NCBI GenBank assembly: GCA_030744635.1
Contig: JASLQE010000332.1
Location: 1 to 10,573, forward strand
DNA from: Dehalococcoidia bacterium
Lineage (GTDB): Bacteria > Chloroflexota > Dehalococcoidia > JACVQG01 > JAHKAY01
Length of the DNA stretch: 10,573 bases
Reading direction: 5' to 3'
Notes under the pieces: generated by a model
The model's database searches: none
The model's input: the letters and a program-made list of their open reading frames with translations, nothing else
What the model was told of the DNA's origin: nothing
Translations under genes and position numbers: made by a program
In this document: piece by piece, positions 1 to 6,865 of the stretch
Layout: each line of letters starts with the position of its first letter
How positions within the stretch are numbered: position 1 is the first letter of the stretch

Positions 1-603
1 ACTCAGATAAGGGCGGAAGTCATCAGCCAGACGTTCAAGCGCTATAAAGAGCCAGCGAATGCCGAGTTCGTCAGGGAGGCATCGGTAGTGGAGGGTTCAG
101 CCTATACCACGGTCCCCTGGTCTCCCACCCCCACCCCCCTAACCACCCGCCTGGAGGAGATAATAAGCTTTGCCAAAAGGATGGGCTATCAGAAGCTGGG
201 AGTGGCCTTCTGCATGGGGCTTATGAACGAGGCCGAGGTGCTAATCCCGATACTGGAGAACGCCGGTTTTCAGGTGGTATCGGTGTGCTGCAAGACCGGG
301 GGCATCCCCAAGGAGGAGATAGGCGTCCGGGACGAGGATAAGATAGTCCCCGGCAGGTACGAGTCCATGTGTAACCCCATCTCCCAGGCGGAAATACTCA
401 ACCGGGAAAACACTGAGTTCAACCTCATGATGGGCCTGTGCGTGGGCCACGATGCCCTGTTCCTGAAGAGCGCCGACGCGCTGACCACCGTTTTCGTGGT
501 CAAGGACCGGCTGCTGGGCCACAACCCGGTGGCCGCCCTCTACCTGTCCCGCTCCTACTACAGGAGGCTGCGCTCCAAGCAGATATCAGAGATTGCGGGC
601 TAA
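1..603 (+). CDS. DUF1847 family cysteine-rich protein, 5'-truncated by window edge
   Basis: The frame is open from the first base, so the gene starts outside the window and 200 codons plus TAA are present. A GTG at 88 could be read as a start, but the family-like sequence continues upstream of it (VISQTFKRYKEPANAEFVRE), so I treat the CDS as partial. The remaining part matches DUF1847 as I know it. Its motifs are AFCMGLMNEA (codons 69-78), the pair CC before KTGG (codons 96-97), MCNPISQAEILN (codons 123-134), GLCVGHDALF (codons 145-154) and KDRLLGHNPVAALY near the end. Several conserved cysteines (codons 71, 96, 97, 124, 147) suggest a metal or Fe-S site. Family members usually also carry an N-terminal cysteine cluster, which would lie outside the window. 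The biochemical role is unknown; the family is common in anaerobes. It ends tail to tail with the hydrolase gene, sharing 4 bp. Confidence 0.85.
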   Translation, partial: TQIRAEVISQTFKRYKEPANAEFVREASVVEGSAYTTVPWSPTPTPLTTRLEEIISFAKRMGYQKLGVAFCMGLMNEAEVLIPILENAGFQVVSVCCKTGGIPKEEIGVRDEDKIVPGRYESMCNPISQAEILNRENTEFNLMMGLCVGHDALFLKSADALTTVFVVKDRLLGHNPVAALYLSRSYYRRLRSKQISEIAG

Positions 604-1355
604 GCCGCCACCCGTTTGAGCCATGAGATGGCCGCACCCACCGCCATCTCCTCCCGGCGCAGGTCGTGGCCTATTCCCGGAAGTATAGCTATCTCCTTCG
701 GCTCCCCGGCTGCGCCGTAAAGCCTACGGGTGTCCGCCACCGGCACCAGGTCATCCTCCTCGCCATGGACGAGGAGCAGCGGCCTGGGGTGGATATCTCC
801 CACACACCCCACAGGGTTAACCTGAATAAATCCCTCCACCCAGTCCTCTACCGAAGAGGGGAACCCGGGGTCACGCAGGGTGCCCGCCTGGCGGCAGTGA
901 TCCAGCATGGCCTGCACATTCTCCGGCTGACGCAGTCTCTCAAAGTCGGCAAGACAGGCCAGGAGGGCCACAGCCTTGACCCGCGGCTCCTCGGATGCCA
1001 CCCGGCAGGCTACCGCCGCCCCGGCGCTGAAACCCACCAGGATGGGTTTGATGCCGTCCTGGGCTATTTCAAGGAAGTCCAAGACGGCCCTCAGGTCACG
1101 CACCCAGCCCGCCAAGTCCAGGTTGCCGCCGCTTAATCCCGCACCCCGGAAATTGAAGATGAGGGTGGTGAAGCCCTCCCGTGCCAGGCGCTGAGCCAGG
1201 AAGGGATAGCCGGGTTCGGAAGGGTCAGGAGGGCCGGCGGGCAGCCCGTGGCACAGCACCACCACCGGGGTCTGCTCCTTTTCGCCCCTGGCAAAGTACA
1301 TCTCGCCCACTATGGTCACCCCGTCCACCAGTAGGGTCACTCCTTGCGATATCAT
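600..1355 (-). CDS. alpha/beta hydrolase (serine hydrolase, dienelactone hydrolase/esterase-like)
   Basis: This 251-residue protein has the alpha/beta-hydrolase order of motifs. The oxyanion-hole HG lies in VVVLCHGLPAG (31-41), followed by FNFRGAGLS (68-75). The nucleophile elbow GFSAG has Ser110, the acid region is LLLVHGEEDDLVPV (about 193-206, Asp201 or Asp202), and the catalytic His is His230 in GIGHD. There is no signal peptide, so it is probably cytoplasmic and acts on a small ester, lactone or thioester. The substrate cannot be read from sequence. The chosen ATG (1355) opens the typical N-terminal strand ISQGVTLLVDGVTIVGEMYF but has only a weak ribosome site. A TTG at 1370 has GGAG five bases upstream and is a real alternative. 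The frame stays open to 1475, but that part is unlike the family. The stop TAG overlaps the end of the convergent DUF1847 gene. It lies 219 bp downstream of the deacetylase gene on the same strand, so it may have its own promoter. Confidence 0.85.
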   Translation of the reverse strand: MISQGVTLLVDGVTIVGEMYFARGEKEQTPVVVLCHGLPAGPPDPSEPGYPFLAQRLAREGFTTLIFNFRGAGLSGGNLDLAGWVRDLRAVLDFLEIAQDGIKPILVGFSAGAAVACRVASEEPRVKAVALLACLADFERLRQPENVQAMLDHCRQAGTLRDPGFPSSVEDWVEGFIQVNPVGCVGDIHPRPLLLVHGEEDDLVPVADTRRLYGAAGEPKEIAILPGIGHDLRREEMAVGAAISWLKRVAA

Positions 1356-1453
1356 GTCACCAGTATGCAACAGGACTCCAGGCCCGTCAAAGCAGCCCGG
1401 ATGAGCCGGTAAGCAACGATAATTCTTCCCACCGGCCCGCCCGGTTAGAATTC

Positions 1454-1518
1454 TTTGGGGCGCAAAGCCCCCCAAACCCCCCGGGGGGAGCCAGGTAGGG
1501 GCGCCTCTTGTCGCGCCC
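1454..1518. repeat. cluster of GC-rich palindromes in an intergenic gap
   Basis: Three inverted repeats lie side by side between the deacetylase and hydrolase genes. TTTGGGG at 1454-1460 pairs with CCCCAAA at 1470-1476; inside it GGGGC/GCCCC at 1457-1461/1467-1471 is an alternative pairing. A perfect 12-bp palindrome, six C then six G, spans 1477-1488. GGGCGC at 1499-1504 pairs with GCGCCC at 1513-1518. No long T-tract follows on either strand, so an intrinsic terminator is not clear. It could serve as a terminator-like or mRNA-stabilising structure for the deacetylase transcript, or be a dispersed REP-like unit. Confidence 0.5.
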
Positions 1519-1574
1519 AGGGGTTAATAAGGTTGGCTCCCTATAAGTTCACCAAGGGGGGTGGGAAAGACTGC

Positions 1575-2459
1575 TCAGTCCTCCCAGGACCTGGCCAGGT
1601 CAATCAGCGGCGCTATCCACACATCGGACTTGGAGGTCAGGAGTTGCAGCATCTCCTCCAGCAGCACCATGCGCTGCCCCTTGCCGATGCACTGGGGGTG
1701 CATCACCAGGTGGAACAGCCCCCCCGGCACCCTGCGGTACATGTAGCCAAAGGTGGCCTCCCACACCTCTTTGACTTTTTTATAGCTGGACAGGGGGGAG
1801 GCGGCGTACCACGGCCGTTTAGGGTTCAGGTAGTAGGATATGAACTCAAAGTGCGGGAAGTCGTCCATGTCCCACTGCCAGGGGAACTCCAGCAAGGCGG
1901 ACTCCCTGCCGAACTCCACCGTGTAAGGCTCCCCCCGCTCCACCCTATCCCCCACCCTCAACCGGTATGGGGAGAAGTCGTCCCCCATGAAGCTGCTGTC
2001 GTAGACAAACCCCATCTCCAACAGCAGGTTGGGCACCTCGTCTGACATCCATTCCCCCGATGAGCGAAAGCCCCGGGGGCGGGCGCCGGTGGCCCGCTCC
2101 ACCGCATCGGACTGCTCCACCAGGTAGCGGCGTTTCTCCTCCAGGGGGGTGCGGTCGCCCACCTCATGGGGCAGGTGATACATGCTGTGCGCGGCCACCT
2201 CATGGCCCCGCCGGGCGCACTCACCGATGATATCGGGGAAGGTGCGGGCCGTGTGCCCGGGGGAAAAAAAGGTGGCTTTGACGCCGAACTCGTCCAGCAG
2301 GTCAAGTATGCGGGGCACCCCCACCCGCGGCCCGAACTCCCCGCGGGAGAGAAATCCCCCGGAGCCGATGCCCATCATCCCCAGCCAGATGATTAGCCCG
2401 TCCACATCAAAGGTCAAAGCGGCGGCACATTTCTTTCCCTCAGACATCCTCAGCGCCAT
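1575..2459 (-). CDS. polysaccharide deacetylase family protein (NodB domain)
   Basis: This 294-residue protein has the NodB/carbohydrate esterase 4 motifs. TFDVDG at 16-21 gives the catalytic and metal aspartates (Asp18, Asp20). GHEVAAHSMYH ends in the metal-binding HSxxH at His91 and His95. GFRSSGEW carries Arg132, and a late MHPQ has His254, the position of the motif-5 histidine. The family removes N- or O-acyl groups from sugars, or in the PuuE/HpPgdA-like branch acts on small amides or imides. The long insertion between motifs (about 150-240, rich in Trp, Tyr and Phe) and the absence of a signal peptide or membrane anchor favour that cytoplasmic branch. The substrate is unknown. The start has AGGAGG eight bases upstream, which favours Met1 over Met5. 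It lies 35 bp after the CoA-transferase gene and is very likely co-transcribed with it, which is an odd partner for a cell-wall enzyme. Confidence 0.88.
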   Translation of the reverse strand: MALRMSEGKKCAAALTFDVDGLIIWLGMMGIGSGGFLSRGEFGPRVGVPRILDLLDEFGVKATFFSPGHTARTFPDIIGECARRGHEVAAHSMYHLPHEVGDRTPLEEKRRYLVEQSDAVERATGARPRGFRSSGEWMSDEVPNLLLEMGFVYDSSFMGDDFSPYRLRVGDRVERGEPYTVEFGRESALLEFPWQWDMDDFPHFEFISYYLNPKRPWYAASPLSSYKKVKEVWEATFGYMYRRVPGGLFHLVMHPQCIGKGQRMVLLEEMLQLLTSKSDVWIAPLIDLARSWED

Positions 2460-2494
2460 GTCACTGGCCTCCTTCCTGCACTGTCAAAGCGTGG

Positions 2495-3694
2495 CTACCC
2501 TATTGCGCCCGCCTCCCGCAGCCTCTCAATCTCCTGGTGCGATAGGCCCATTCCGCCGAGCACCTCAGCAGTATGCTCCCCAGGTGCCCCACCCAGAGAC
2601 CGCACCTGCCCCGGCGTCCCCGAGAGTTTGATGGATATACCCAACTGCCTGACCGGTCCGGCTACGGAGTGCTGGGCCTCTACCACCATGCCCCGTGCCA
2701 GCACATGGGGGTCGGAGAAGGCCTCTTCAAGCTCCAGCACCGGCGCCATCTCCGTCTCCCCCTCCCGCAGGATGGGTGTCCACTCATCCCGGGTCCGGGT
2801 CAGCAGTATGTCACGCACCGCCTCGTAGGCCTCCTGGCGCTTCTCCCAGTTGAACTGGAAGGGGATAAGGTCCTTCCGTCCCACCACCCGGCAGAAGTTG
2901 GCCCACAGGTGCGGCTCCAGGTTAGCTGTGGTTATGTACTTGCCGTCCTTGGTCTCGAAGATATAGGAGGACGGATTGGGGACGCCCCATTTGGGCACCG
3001 AGCTGCCCCTGAAATGTATGCCGGAGAACCAGGCCAGAAAGTCCATGCCCGAGTCCAGCATACTTATGTCTACCTGCTGCCCCTGCCCGGTTAGGTCTCG
3101 CGCCCGTAGGGCCAAGAGGATGCCCATGGCGGCATGGTGGCCGGTGGCGATATCGTCAAAGGGGACGCCGAACATCATGGGTTTGCCGCGCTCGTCCGGG
3201 CTGAGGGAATATATGCCCCCCAGTGACAGGGCACAGGGGTCCCGCCCCAGAAAGTCCCTGTAGGGGCCGGTCTGCCCGTATACTGAGATGGAGCAATACA
3301 CCAGCCGGGGGTTCAGACTGCTCAGGGTAGCATAGTCTATCCCCAGGCGGGCCGCCGCTCCCGGGCGGTACCCCTCCACGAAAACATCGGCGGTCTCCAC
3401 CAGCCGATGCAGAATATCCAGTCCCTCCGGCTCCTTGAGGTTGATGACCATGCTCTTCTTGTTTCGTGCCAGGCAATCGTAGGCCCGCTGCCGTGATATT
3501 TCCTCCGGGGTGCGTGACGGCCGCTTCACCGTGCCTTTAGCCTGCTCACCCCTTCGGCCCTTCTCCACTGCACCCCGCGGCTCCTCCACATTGACGACCT
3601 CTGCGCCGAAATCCGCCAGCATCATGGTGCAGGTGGGTCCCGGCATATTGCGGGACAAGTCCACCACCCGGATTCCCTCCAGGGGTAAGGTCAT
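2495..3694 (-). CDS. family III CoA-transferase (CaiB/BaiF family)
   Basis: This 399-residue protein has the usual length for family III CoA-transferases, which move CoA between carboxylates through an aspartyl-CoA thioester. The N-terminus LEGIRVVDLSRNMPGP followed by MMLADFGAEVVNVEEP is the classical CoA-binding start. LARNKKSMVINLK (76-88) and ADVFVEGYRPG (102-112) follow. Asp152 in GRDP sits where the catalytic aspartate is found in FRC, CaiB and AMACR. VPFDDIATG and GQGQQVDISMLD come next in family order. I chose the ATG at 3694 because GGAGGAGG lies six bases upstream; the longer reading from 3730 adds twelve unlike residues. Substrates cannot be told from sequence. The neighbouring crotonase and benzoyl-CoA reductase-like genes suggest it activates an acid destined for that pathway (inference). 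It lies 85 bp after the small cysteine-rich gene and 35 bp before the deacetylase gene. Confidence 0.93.
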   Translation of the reverse strand: MTLPLEGIRVVDLSRNMPGPTCTMMLADFGAEVVNVEEPRGAVEKGRRGEQAKGTVKRPSRTPEEISRQRAYDCLARNKKSMVINLKEPEGLDILHRLVETADVFVEGYRPGAAARLGIDYATLSSLNPRLVYCSISVYGQTGPYRDFLGRDPCALSLGGIYSLSPDERGKPMMFGVPFDDIATGHHAAMGILLALRARDLTGQGQQVDISMLDSGMDFLAWFSGIHFRGSSVPKWGVPNPSSYIFETKDGKYITTANLEPHLWANFCRVVGRKDLIPFQFNWEKRQEAYEAVRDILLTRTRDEWTPILREGETEMAPVLELEEAFSDPHVLARGMVVEAQHSVAGPVRQLGISIKLSGTPGQVRSLGGAPGEHTAEVLGGMGLSHQEIERLREAGAIG

Positions 3695-3779
3695 AGGGTT
3701 ACCTCCTCCGGTAGTAAGTAAGTTTCCCATATGCTATCATCCAGGAGGCAGAGTACGCTATCCGCTATACTTTAGCTTG

Positions 3780-4196
3780 CTACACCTTCTGCGCGGATAG
3801 CTTGAACACGACATGCCCGAGGCCACCCCGCTCCACCCCCGGGTCCAGACACTCCACCACCTGAAACAGCTCCGGGTTGGGGTCTAAGCCGGCGGTTATT
3901 CGCTCCATCATGATGTTAAGGACGCCGGTGAGCGGGGCCAGCGCCCGCATGCAGGTGGGGCAGTCCGATTCGGGCAGAATGGACAGGGGCGCCGAGCTGA
4001 ACACGTACTTCTGTCCCTTCTGAATGCCGGCGAAGCAGTACTGAGACTCGGTGCATTCGGCCACAAACTTGTAGGCGGCGAAGTCCCCCATGTGGGCAAG
4101 TACGGCCTCTATGTTAGGGCCAAGCCGGTCCAGGTCCGTATCGGTCATCCCCAAATTGGTCTTGAGCATATCCCTAGTCTGAGCATCCAGTGCCAT
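3780..4196 (-). CDS. small cysteine-rich protein resembling the TIGR04076 family
   Basis: This 138-residue cytoplasmic protein has no signal peptide. The first 45 residues are helical. The rest has a pattern I associate with TIGR04076 proteins of anaerobes: Cys48 and Cys54 just before AGIQKGQKYVF, then LPESDCPTC with Cys79 and Cys82, then ALAPLTGVLN, then VVECLD with Cys116, and a final strand GLGHVVFKLSAQ. The assignment is by eye and moderate. Five cysteines, including one CxxC, suggest a metal site or a redox pair, but no function is established. The ATG at 4196 has AGGAGGAGG five bases upstream, so the open frame to 4268 is not used. It is the first gene of the operon with the CoA-transferase and sits directly behind a promoter with a perfect TATAAT. 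Confidence 0.75.
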   Translation of the reverse strand: MALDAQTRDMLKTNLGMTDTDLDRLGPNIEAVLAHMGDFAAYKFVAECTESQYCFAGIQKGQKYVFSSAPLSILPESDCPTCMRALAPLTGVLNIMMERITAGLDPNPELFQVVECLDPGVERGGLGHVVFKLSAQKV

Positions 4197-4229
4197 AATA
4201 GCCTCCTCCTGAAACAGATTTTGTTGCGG

Positions 4230-4258
4230 ATTATACGGCATGGTGGGAACGGGTGCAA
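4230..4258 (-). promoter_or_regulatory. sigma70-type promoter for the cysteine-rich protein/CoA-transferase operon
   Basis: On the minus strand a perfect TATAAT (4230-4235) lies 17 bp from TTGCAC (4253-4258), which matches the -35 consensus only in its first three bases. The expected start site near 4223 gives a leader of about 27 nt that carries the AGGAGGAGG ribosome site. It is placed correctly for the gene starting at 4196. Confidence 0.5.
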
Positions 4259-4267
4259 CCCAACACA

Positions 4268-4296
4268 TTGACCAACAACGCAGCTTCTGCTACCCT
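4268..4296 (+). promoter_or_regulatory. possible promoter for the crotonase gene
   Basis: TTGACC (4268-4273, five of six consensus bases) is separated by 17 bp from TACCCT (4291-4296, three of six, keeping the key TA and final T). The expected start near 4303 lies 24 bp before the crotonase ATG. It is back to back with the divergent promoter at 4230-4258, ten bases away, so one regulator could control both. The -10 is weak. Confidence 0.3.
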
Positions 4297-4326
4297 GCGG
4301 GAGGAACAAGTCACCAAGGAGGACCC

Positions 4327-5115
4327 ATGCCCTACGAGACCATTCTCTTCAGCCAGGAAGGCGCCGTTGCCACGGTGGCCTTAAACCGGCCAGAGGCCAT
4401 GAACGCTATTAATCTGAAGCTGGGTGAGGAGCTGGTGGACTGCTTGGAGCGCTGCGCCGAGGACGCCTCTATCCGGGCGGTCATTCTCACCGGCAAGGGC
4501 AGGGCCTTCTTCGCCGGAGCCGACCTCCGCCAGGTCAAGGAGAACCTGAACGATGCTCCCAATTTCCTGAAGCAGATTATCCGCTATCTGCACCCCGCGG
4601 TATCCGCTATACGGCGCATGCCCAAGCCCGTCATCTGCGCCGTCAACGGCGTGGCGGCCGGGGCCGGCTTCTCCCTGGTTCTCACCTGCGATATCGTCAT
4701 CGCCGCAGAGAGCTCCCGCTTCACCATGGCCTATGTCAACATCGGCCTCAACCCGGACGGCAGCTCCACCTTCTTCCTACCCCGCATGGTGGGGCTGCAA
4801 CGGGCGAGCTGGCTGTTCCTCACCGGTGAGTTTGTAGATGCCCGGGGGGGCCAGGAGCTGGGATTTATCAACCAGGTGGTGAAAGACGAAGAGCTAATGA
4901 GGGTGACCAACGCCCTCGCCACGAAGCTGGCCGCAGGGCCTACCCTGGCCATGGGCCGGGCCAAGGCGCTCATAAACCAGAGCCTATCAGAGAGCCTGGA
5001 AACGCAGATGGAGAACGAGACCCGGGCCATAGCCGCCAGCGCCGCCACCGAGGACTTTCAGGAGGGTGTCAGCGCCTTCTTGGATAAACGCCAGCCCGAC
5101 TACAAGGCCCGCTGA
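4327..5115 (+). CDS. enoyl-CoA hydratase/isomerase family protein, PaaG-like active site
   Basis: This 262-residue protein has the crotonase length and order. LNRPEAMNAI (19-28), the first oxyanion loop GRAFFAGADLRQV (58-70), the second GVAAGAGFSL (108-117) and the C-terminal TEDFQEGVSAFLDKR (241-255) are all canonical. Aligned by eye with rat mitochondrial hydratase, the two catalytic glutamates are Tyr136 and Trp162 here. Asp144 in GLNPDGS lies at the place of the aspartate in PaaG-type ring-opening isomerases, and FFLPRMVGLQRA also follows the PaaG pattern. A double-bond isomerase or other crotonase reaction is therefore likelier than simple hydration (inference). The ATG at 4327 has AAGGAGG four bases upstream; the longer frame from 4240 is not supported. 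It is transcribed away from the CoA-transferase operon and its 3' end overlaps the MFS gene by 47 bp. Confidence 0.92.
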   Translation: MPYETILFSQEGAVATVALNRPEAMNAINLKLGEELVDCLERCAEDASIRAVILTGKGRAFFAGADLRQVKENLNDAPNFLKQIIRYLHPAVSAIRRMPKPVICAVNGVAAGAGFSLVLTCDIVIAAESSRFTMAYVNIGLNPDGSSTFFLPRMVGLQRASWLFLTGEFVDARGGQELGFINQVVKDEELMRVTNALATKLAAGPTLAMGRAKALINQSLSESLETQMENETRAIAASAATEDFQEGVSAFLDKRQPDYKAR

Positions 5116-6379
5116 GGCCGCTTCCGCCCTGGCGTGCGGATAAGGGGATAAGGAAGGCAAGAATGGCCGCCATCGTGGCGATGCCCGCAGCCCCCAGAAA
5201 AGCCGCCGAGTAGTCCCCCGTCAGGTCATACAGGTACCCAGCCATGTACGGCCCCACAAAGCCGGCCGCGGCACCACATGTCATGAATGCGCCCAGTATT
5301 TTGCCCAGGTGTAGCTGGCCAAAAATCTCCCCGAACAGCGGTCCCAGCACCACAGACCCTCCGATGCCGAAGAATCCGACCGCGAAAGCAATTATGAAAA
5401 GAAGCTGCAAGTTCAATCCAACCATCAGCCCGCTGATGGCCAGGGCGTTTATAACATAGGATAGGCGCAGCGTCCCCCGCCTGCCTATATGATCCGAAAC
5501 TGTCCCCAGCACTGTCCTGCCCAGCAGTGCTCCCACGCCAAAGAGCGCCACCACACCCACGGCTCCTGCAGGATCTATCCCCTGGTCGGTGGCGTAGGGC
5601 ACCAGATGGACAAGAAGCAGCGCATACGAGGCGAAGCCCAGGGTAACACAGGCATAGACGCTCCAGAACGCATAGGTGACCACGGCTTCCCTCAGAGTGT
5701 ATCCGGGATATAGAGCCGGGTCATCTCCCACCGGGACGTCACCCTCACCCACCCCATAGGCCGCAAGCCCCATAGAGGTCGGCCCGCGCCGCAGCAGAAG
5801 GGCAGCCAAGACATTATAGCAAAAAACAACCACCCCTACCACCAGGAAGGCCTGCCGCCACCCCAGGGAAGCTATAAGATAGTTGGCCAGGAACGGGAAG
5901 AGCAGGGTACCCACCCCCATACCAGCGGTAACTATACCCATCGCCATCCCCCGCCGCCGTTCAAACCAGCGCACCACCGTGCTCACCGGCACTATCCAGC
6001 TTGCCCCATGCCCCAGGGCGGCCACCAGCCCGAAGAAGAGGTAGAGCGTCCACAGCGAGGATACCCGGCTCAAGGCAGCCAGGCCCCCGCCGATGAGCAG
6101 CGCCGCCAGGAAAACGGGCAGCCGGGGGCCATGTCGGTCGCTGAGCCATCCCATTATAATGCCGGTGGTGGAGTAGGTCACCAGATAGAAGGAAAAGGCC
6201 AGTGAGGTCTCCGCCCGGGACCAGCCGAACTCGGCAATCAGGGGCTTGAAGAAGACGCCGTAGGAGTAGAAGATGCCATAGTTCATCAGTACCAGGAAGG
6301 AGGCCCCCACGATAACCCAGCCGTAGTGGACCACGGGGGCCTTGCGCACTGGATGCCCCGGCGCGTTCACGGTCAACAT
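5069..6379 (-). CDS. MFS transporter, OFA/monocarboxylate type
   Basis: This 436-residue protein has about twelve hydrophobic segments in two halves joined by a polar loop near 205-228. HYGWVIVGASFLVL opens helix 1 as in oxalate/formate antiporter-like and monocarboxylate carriers. The loop motif GWLSDRHGPR (77-86) and its second-half echo TVSDHIGRRG (293-302) mark the MFS fold. It should lie in the cytoplasmic membrane and move an organic anion; the substrate is unknown. Its place as last gene of the bcrC-bcrB operon suggests uptake of the acid degraded there, or product export (inference). The only start, ATG at 6379, has a weak ribosome site (GAGG almost touching it) but lies 6 bases after the previous stop, so translational coupling is likely. 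The last 15 or so residues, rich in Arg, Gly and Ser, are read from the complement of the crotonase 3' end and look non-conserved. Confidence 0.92.
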   Translation of the reverse strand: MLTVNAPGHPVRKAPVVHYGWVIVGASFLVLMNYGIFYSYGVFFKPLIAEFGWSRAETSLAFSFYLVTYSTTGIIMGWLSDRHGPRLPVFLAALLIGGGLAALSRVSSLWTLYLFFGLVAALGHGASWIVPVSTVVRWFERRRGMAMGIVTAGMGVGTLLFPFLANYLIASLGWRQAFLVVGVVVFCYNVLAALLLRRGPTSMGLAAYGVGEGDVPVGDDPALYPGYTLREAVVTYAFWSVYACVTLGFASYALLLVHLVPYATDQGIDPAGAVGVVALFGVGALLGRTVLGTVSDHIGRRGTLRLSYVINALAISGLMVGLNLQLLFIIAFAVGFFGIGGSVVLGPLFGEIFGQLHLGKILGAFMTCGAAAGFVGPYMAGYLYDLTGDYSAAFLGAAGIATMAAILAFLIPLSARQGGSGLSGPCSRAGVYPRRR

Positions 6380-6385
6380 GCCTCG

Positions 6386-6865
6386 CTACGCCCGGTGAGA
6401 GGCGACCATCTCATAGAGCAGCCTGCGCCCCAACCGCCGCTGGGAACGCTCCGGAACTGGCCTGCGCAGCGCCCCATCCAAAACGACTCCCATGCGCAGA
6501 AAGGCGGCAGTCAGAGCCAGTGCCAGGCCCCACAACAACCGCCGAGTGATAGGCCGCAGGCCCTCTAACCTGTCCACCAGCCACAGAATCTGCCTCAGCC
6601 CCACCCGGGACAGCAGGCCCAAGCCTTCAGTGTTCCTGATCTGCTCCAGGGGTGGCACCTCTGAATTGGCCCACCCGTCTTCCGGGCCTGCCAGCCCCTC
6701 GTCCCCATCCACAAGAACACACAGCAGAGCCAGAGACATGGCCTCAGCGCCCCAGAAAAGAACCGCTCCCATCGCCACCAATAAAAGCGCTAAACCACCG
6801 GCTATCAGAAATGGTACCACGTCTCCGCCTACGAACGAGGCGGGACTGAGTGCAGCGTCTGCCAC
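6386..6865 (-). CDS. small membrane protein of unknown function
   Basis: This 159-residue protein does not match a family I recognise. A strongly hydrophobic N-terminal block (about 16-53, with VVPFLIAGGLALLLVAMGAV) could make one long or two short membrane helices. An acidic polar stretch follows (54-80, GDEGLAGPEDG), then an amphipathic region, then another helix at about 109-130 (LLWGLALALTAAFLRMGVVL). The tail is basic (RRPVPERSQRRLGRR), likely cytoplasmic by the positive-inside rule. The start is uncertain: the GTG at 6865 overlaps the previous gene by 37 bp with GAGG ten bases upstream, while a GTG at 6820 lies 8 bases after that gene's stop and would give 144 residues, keeping all helices. 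The stop lies 6 bases before the MFS ATG, so it may be an accessory subunit of that carrier (inference). Confidence 0.7.
   Translation of the reverse strand: MADAALSPASFVGGDVVPFLIAGGLALLLVAMGAVLFWGAEAMSLALLCVLVDGDEGLAGPEDGWANSEVPPLEQIRNTEGLGLLSRVGLRQILWLVDRLEGLRPITRRLLWGLALALTAAFLRMGVVLDGALRRPVPERSQRRLGRRLLYEMVASHRA

Noticed and set aside
1356..1475. A 40-residue N-terminal extension of the alpha/beta hydrolase starting at 1475
   Set aside because: It has no ribosome site, includes the palindromic intergenic DNA and is unlike hydrolase N-termini. Starts at 1355 or 1370 are better.
1455..2045. A long plus-strand open frame opposite the deacetylase gene, and similar long frames opposite the hydrolase, CoA-transferase, MFS and 295-residue genes
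   Set aside because: They are low-complexity translations rich in Pro, Arg and Ser, without ribosome sites, and mirror well-supported genes. They are typical shadows in high-GC DNA.
2495..3694. A basic stretch at residues 41-70 of the CoA-transferase as an inserted domain
   Set aside because: Family III CoA-transferases vary in length and composition between the two N-terminal motifs, and the total length is normal, so no insertion can be claimed.
3757..4612. The 12-bp word TATCCGCTATAC at 3759-3770 and again at 4601-4612
   Set aside because: One copy is in a gap and one inside the crotonase coding region, with no flanking similarity. It is likely chance.
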